From: Ruminococcaceae bacterium UBA2806
Lineage (GTDB): Bacteria; Bacillota; Clostridia; Oscillospirales; Acutalibacteraceae
Assembly (NCBI GenBank): GCA_002351795.1
Contig: DEHG01000093.1
Coordinates: 15,025-21,858 of the forward strand
Length of the DNA stretch: 6,834 nucleotides
Direction of reading: 5' to 3'
The notes beneath the pieces were generated by a model. That model was not told where the DNA came from. It saw only the letters and a program-made list of their open reading frames with translations, and searched no databases. The position numbers were made by a program, and so were the translations under genes. Positions 5,503 through 6,834 of this stretch are shown one piece after another; the first letter of the stretch is position 1, and every line of letters begins with the position of its first letter.

Positions 5503-6712
5503 AGCCGACACTCTCCCTGTATTCCTTTGCCAATGCAAGACCCTTATTCATATAATCATCTCCGAAACGGCTGCTGACCTTCTCCGCATAGCTTTGACCC
5601 GTTTCTGTTTTTCTCAGCTGATACTCAATAATACTGTTGAATTCCGGAAAATGCTTTCCTGTGAAATACTTGATTTCTTCAAGAACACTTATCGCTCTTT
5701 GCCTGATATCATCATTCCCAAACAGGGCAGCGTTCTTTACATCCCGTATAGCCTTTGTCTGATCTTTGCCGTTAAAATCATATTGCGGAAGTGATGCAAG
5801 AAAAAGCATAAGCAAATGAACAAAACGTATGTCCTCGGTGAAAATTCCTGTAGGGGATAGGGGATTGACGTCAATTACACGAAGCTCTAAATGATTGATT
5901 CCTTTTTCCGAAAGGGCTTCAAGACTGTTTTCGCCCCTTGGTTTCAGCCTTACGGGATAATAAAGCTCAGACACGGAACGCAGATTCCCGTCGTCAATAT
6001 AGCGCTGTATGCTTGCAATATAGCTGTCAAGGTCGGAATAGTCAAGTATAGGCGTGAAGTGGTTCCAGTATCCCATATCAGAGCATCTGACGGATGAATA
6101 GACATTGCTGCCTGCGCCTGTTGAAGAGTCCGTAACAGGACTTGCCGCAGTAAGATAAACCACAAGCCATGCATATTCTGTAAGTCTTGCCGAAAGATCA
6201 AGATACAGACGGTTTTTGAAACTGAGAAGATCTTTTTCGTGACTTTGTTCAAATGCATTTCTGACAAGCTCTTCCGTAAATGAAAAATTAAGATGTATGC
6301 CCGAAAACAGCATTTTTATCTTTCCGTATTTCCCGGCAAGATACTGACGATAGACCGATTTATTTTGCAGGCTTCCGGTGTATTTTGCAACAGGGATCTC
6401 ATCCTCGCCTTTGATTTTCGGCGGATTTGAAAACGGCCATAGGTATTCATCTCTTTCACGAAGTCTGCCGTTTACGATTCTTTGCAGATTCAGAAGATGC
6501 TCATTGACCTGCTCCGGTTCGGTAAATACGTCGCTTATAAGTTCTGTCTGATTTTCACAAAAATCACGGTCGATATTTTTATTGTCTTGAAAAGGGTGCG
6601 GTGACTGTGCAAGTCTGCCGTCTATGTTTATACGCAGGCTTTCTCTTTCAATGCCAAATTCGGCTTGTTTAAGACATTTTTTTATTGTATTATTGTTTAA
6701 ATCGAATAGCAT
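5495..6712 (-). CDS. gshA: Glutamate-cysteine ligase, GshA/GshAB N-terminal type, stand-alone
   Basis: A 405-residue ligase of the gamma-proteobacterial/GshAB type that would make gamma-glutamylcysteine from glutamate, cysteine and ATP. Motifs in order: FGIERESLRI (19-28), DFCENQTELIS (50-60), LWPFSNPP (91-98), GIHLNFSF (138-145), SVRCSDMGYWN (207-217), YYPVRLKPRG (251-260) and HLELRVIDVNPLSPTGI (274-290). These match the GLERE, SGVHxNFS, SxRxSDxGY, YxPVRLK and EIRxxDxNPxSPxG blocks of E. coli GshA. It is shorter than E. coli GshA (518 aa) and lacks the ATP-grasp half of bifunctional GshAB; the frame stops and overlaps the amidotransferase gene. The start is ATG 6712 with a modest GAGATGAG site. 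It is first gene of the operon, behind a strong promoter. Family assignment is strong; cysteine as the substrate is likely but unproven, since the neighbours are not gshB. Confidence 0.88.
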   Translation of the reverse strand: MLFDLNNNTIKKCLKQAEFGIERESLRINIDGRLAQSPHPFQDNKNIDRDFCENQTELISDVFTEPEQVNEHLLNLQRIVNGRLRERDEYLWPFSNPPKIKGEDEIPVAKYTGSLQNKSVYRQYLAGKYGKIKMLFSGIHLNFSFTEELVRNAFEQSHEKDLLSFKNRLYLDLSARLTEYAWLVVYLTAASPVTDSSTGAGSNVYSSVRCSDMGYWNHFTPILDYSDLDSYIASIQRYIDDGNLRSVSELYYPVRLKPRGENSLEALSEKGINHLELRVIDVNPLSPTGIFTEDIRFVHLLMLFLASLPQYDFNGKDQTKAIRDVKNAALFGNDDIRQRAISVLEEIKYFTGKHFPEFNSIIEYQLRKTETGQSYAEKVSSRFGDDYMNKGLALAKEYRESVGYV

Positions 6713-6791
6713 AATCTCATCTCAATTCATTATTAAAACATAGTTTACATATGTATTTGATAGGCTTTATGTCATATCTGTTTAGTAGGTA
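6713..6791 (-). other. 5' leader of the ligase operon
   Basis: This AT-rich leader of about 73-79 nt lies between the promoter and gshA. It contains a 10-bp palindrome, TACATATGTA (6746-6755). I see no long hairpin followed by T residues and no recognisable riboswitch or T-box element, so no attenuation is predicted. Confidence 0.4.
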
Positions 6792-6820
6792 ATTATATCA
6801 TATTTCTCATAATATGTCAA
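6792..6820 (-). promoter_or_regulatory. Consensus housekeeping promoter of the three-gene ligase operon
   Basis: Read on the minus strand, a perfect TTGACA (6820-6815) is followed after exactly 17 nt by a perfect TATAAT (6797-6792). TGA directly before the -10 gives an extended -10 (TGATATAAT). Transcription would start near 6785, leaving a leader of about 73 nt before ATG 6712. Both hexamers and the spacing are ideal, so the promoter should be strong unless repressed. Confidence 0.88.
6799..6816. promoter_or_regulatory. Inverted repeat between -35 and -10, possible operator
   Basis: Two perfect 6-bp arms, CATATT (6799-6804) and AATATG (6811-6816), are separated by 6 nt. They fill the promoter spacer and touch the last two bases of the -35 box. 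A dimeric repressor bound here would block RNA polymerase, which fits a near-ideal promoter needing control. In such AT-rich DNA a 6-bp inverted repeat can arise by chance, and no known regulator box is recognised. Confidence 0.4.
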
Positions 6821-6834
6821 TACCCGATAGAGAA

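Noticed and set aside
5503..5538. ATG 5538 as the amidotransferase start
   Set aside because: It would bury the catalytic Cys at residue 14; class II amidotransferases need Cys directly after Met.
3305..6712. An ergothioneine biosynthesis cluster
   Set aside because: Only EgtA-like and EgtC-like functions have counterparts; no EgtB, EgtD or EgtE type gene is in the window, and the first ligase is GshA-type. The analogy is kept only as a hypothesis.

Overview
The window looks like chromosomal DNA of a low-to-moderate GC anaerobic Firmicute, most likely a Ruminococcus-like member of class Clostridia. This is inferred from protein style, AG-rich ribosome binding sites and AT-rich spacers; no rRNA or other marker gene is present to prove it. 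All the main reading frames are intact and tightly packed.

Region 1 (1-1168, + strand) is the end of a tryptophan operon: the C-terminal part of trpB, overlapping by 8 nt a complete trpA, then a strong intrinsic terminator. Together these make the last enzyme of tryptophan synthesis.

Region 2 (1169-3273, + strand) is a signalling module. An AT-rich spacer of about 290 nt carries three tandem units of about 82 nt. Each unit has the same promoter-like layout: a GAACC-like box, TGCAAT and a perfect TATAAT at constant spacing. These precede an ECF-type sigma factor and, 2 nt after its stop, a single-pass membrane protein with a large outer domain that is probably its anti-sigma factor/sensor. 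The unit array is the most unusual non-coding structure in the window.

Region 3 (3305-6834, - strand) is a three-gene operon read right to left towards the sigma module. It encodes a stand-alone GshA-type glutamate-cysteine ligase (405 aa), a class II glutamine amidotransferase of the EgtC/YafJ type (257 aa), and a second, differently built GCS2-like carboxylate-amine ligase (464 aa). The first two genes overlap by 8 nt and the third follows after 29 nt. Upstream is a near-ideal housekeeping promoter (TTGACA, 17 nt, TGATATAAT) whose spacer is filled by an inverted repeat that could be an operator. No glutathione synthetase (ATP-grasp) gene is seen. The combination of two gamma-glutamyl ligase-like enzymes with an EgtC-like amidase suggests a gamma-glutamyl thiol or gamma-glutamyl-protected intermediate pathway whose product cannot be told from sequence. 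This cluster is the best candidate here for undescribed biochemistry.

The two transcription units converge at 3274-3304, a 31-nt gap without a clear terminator.
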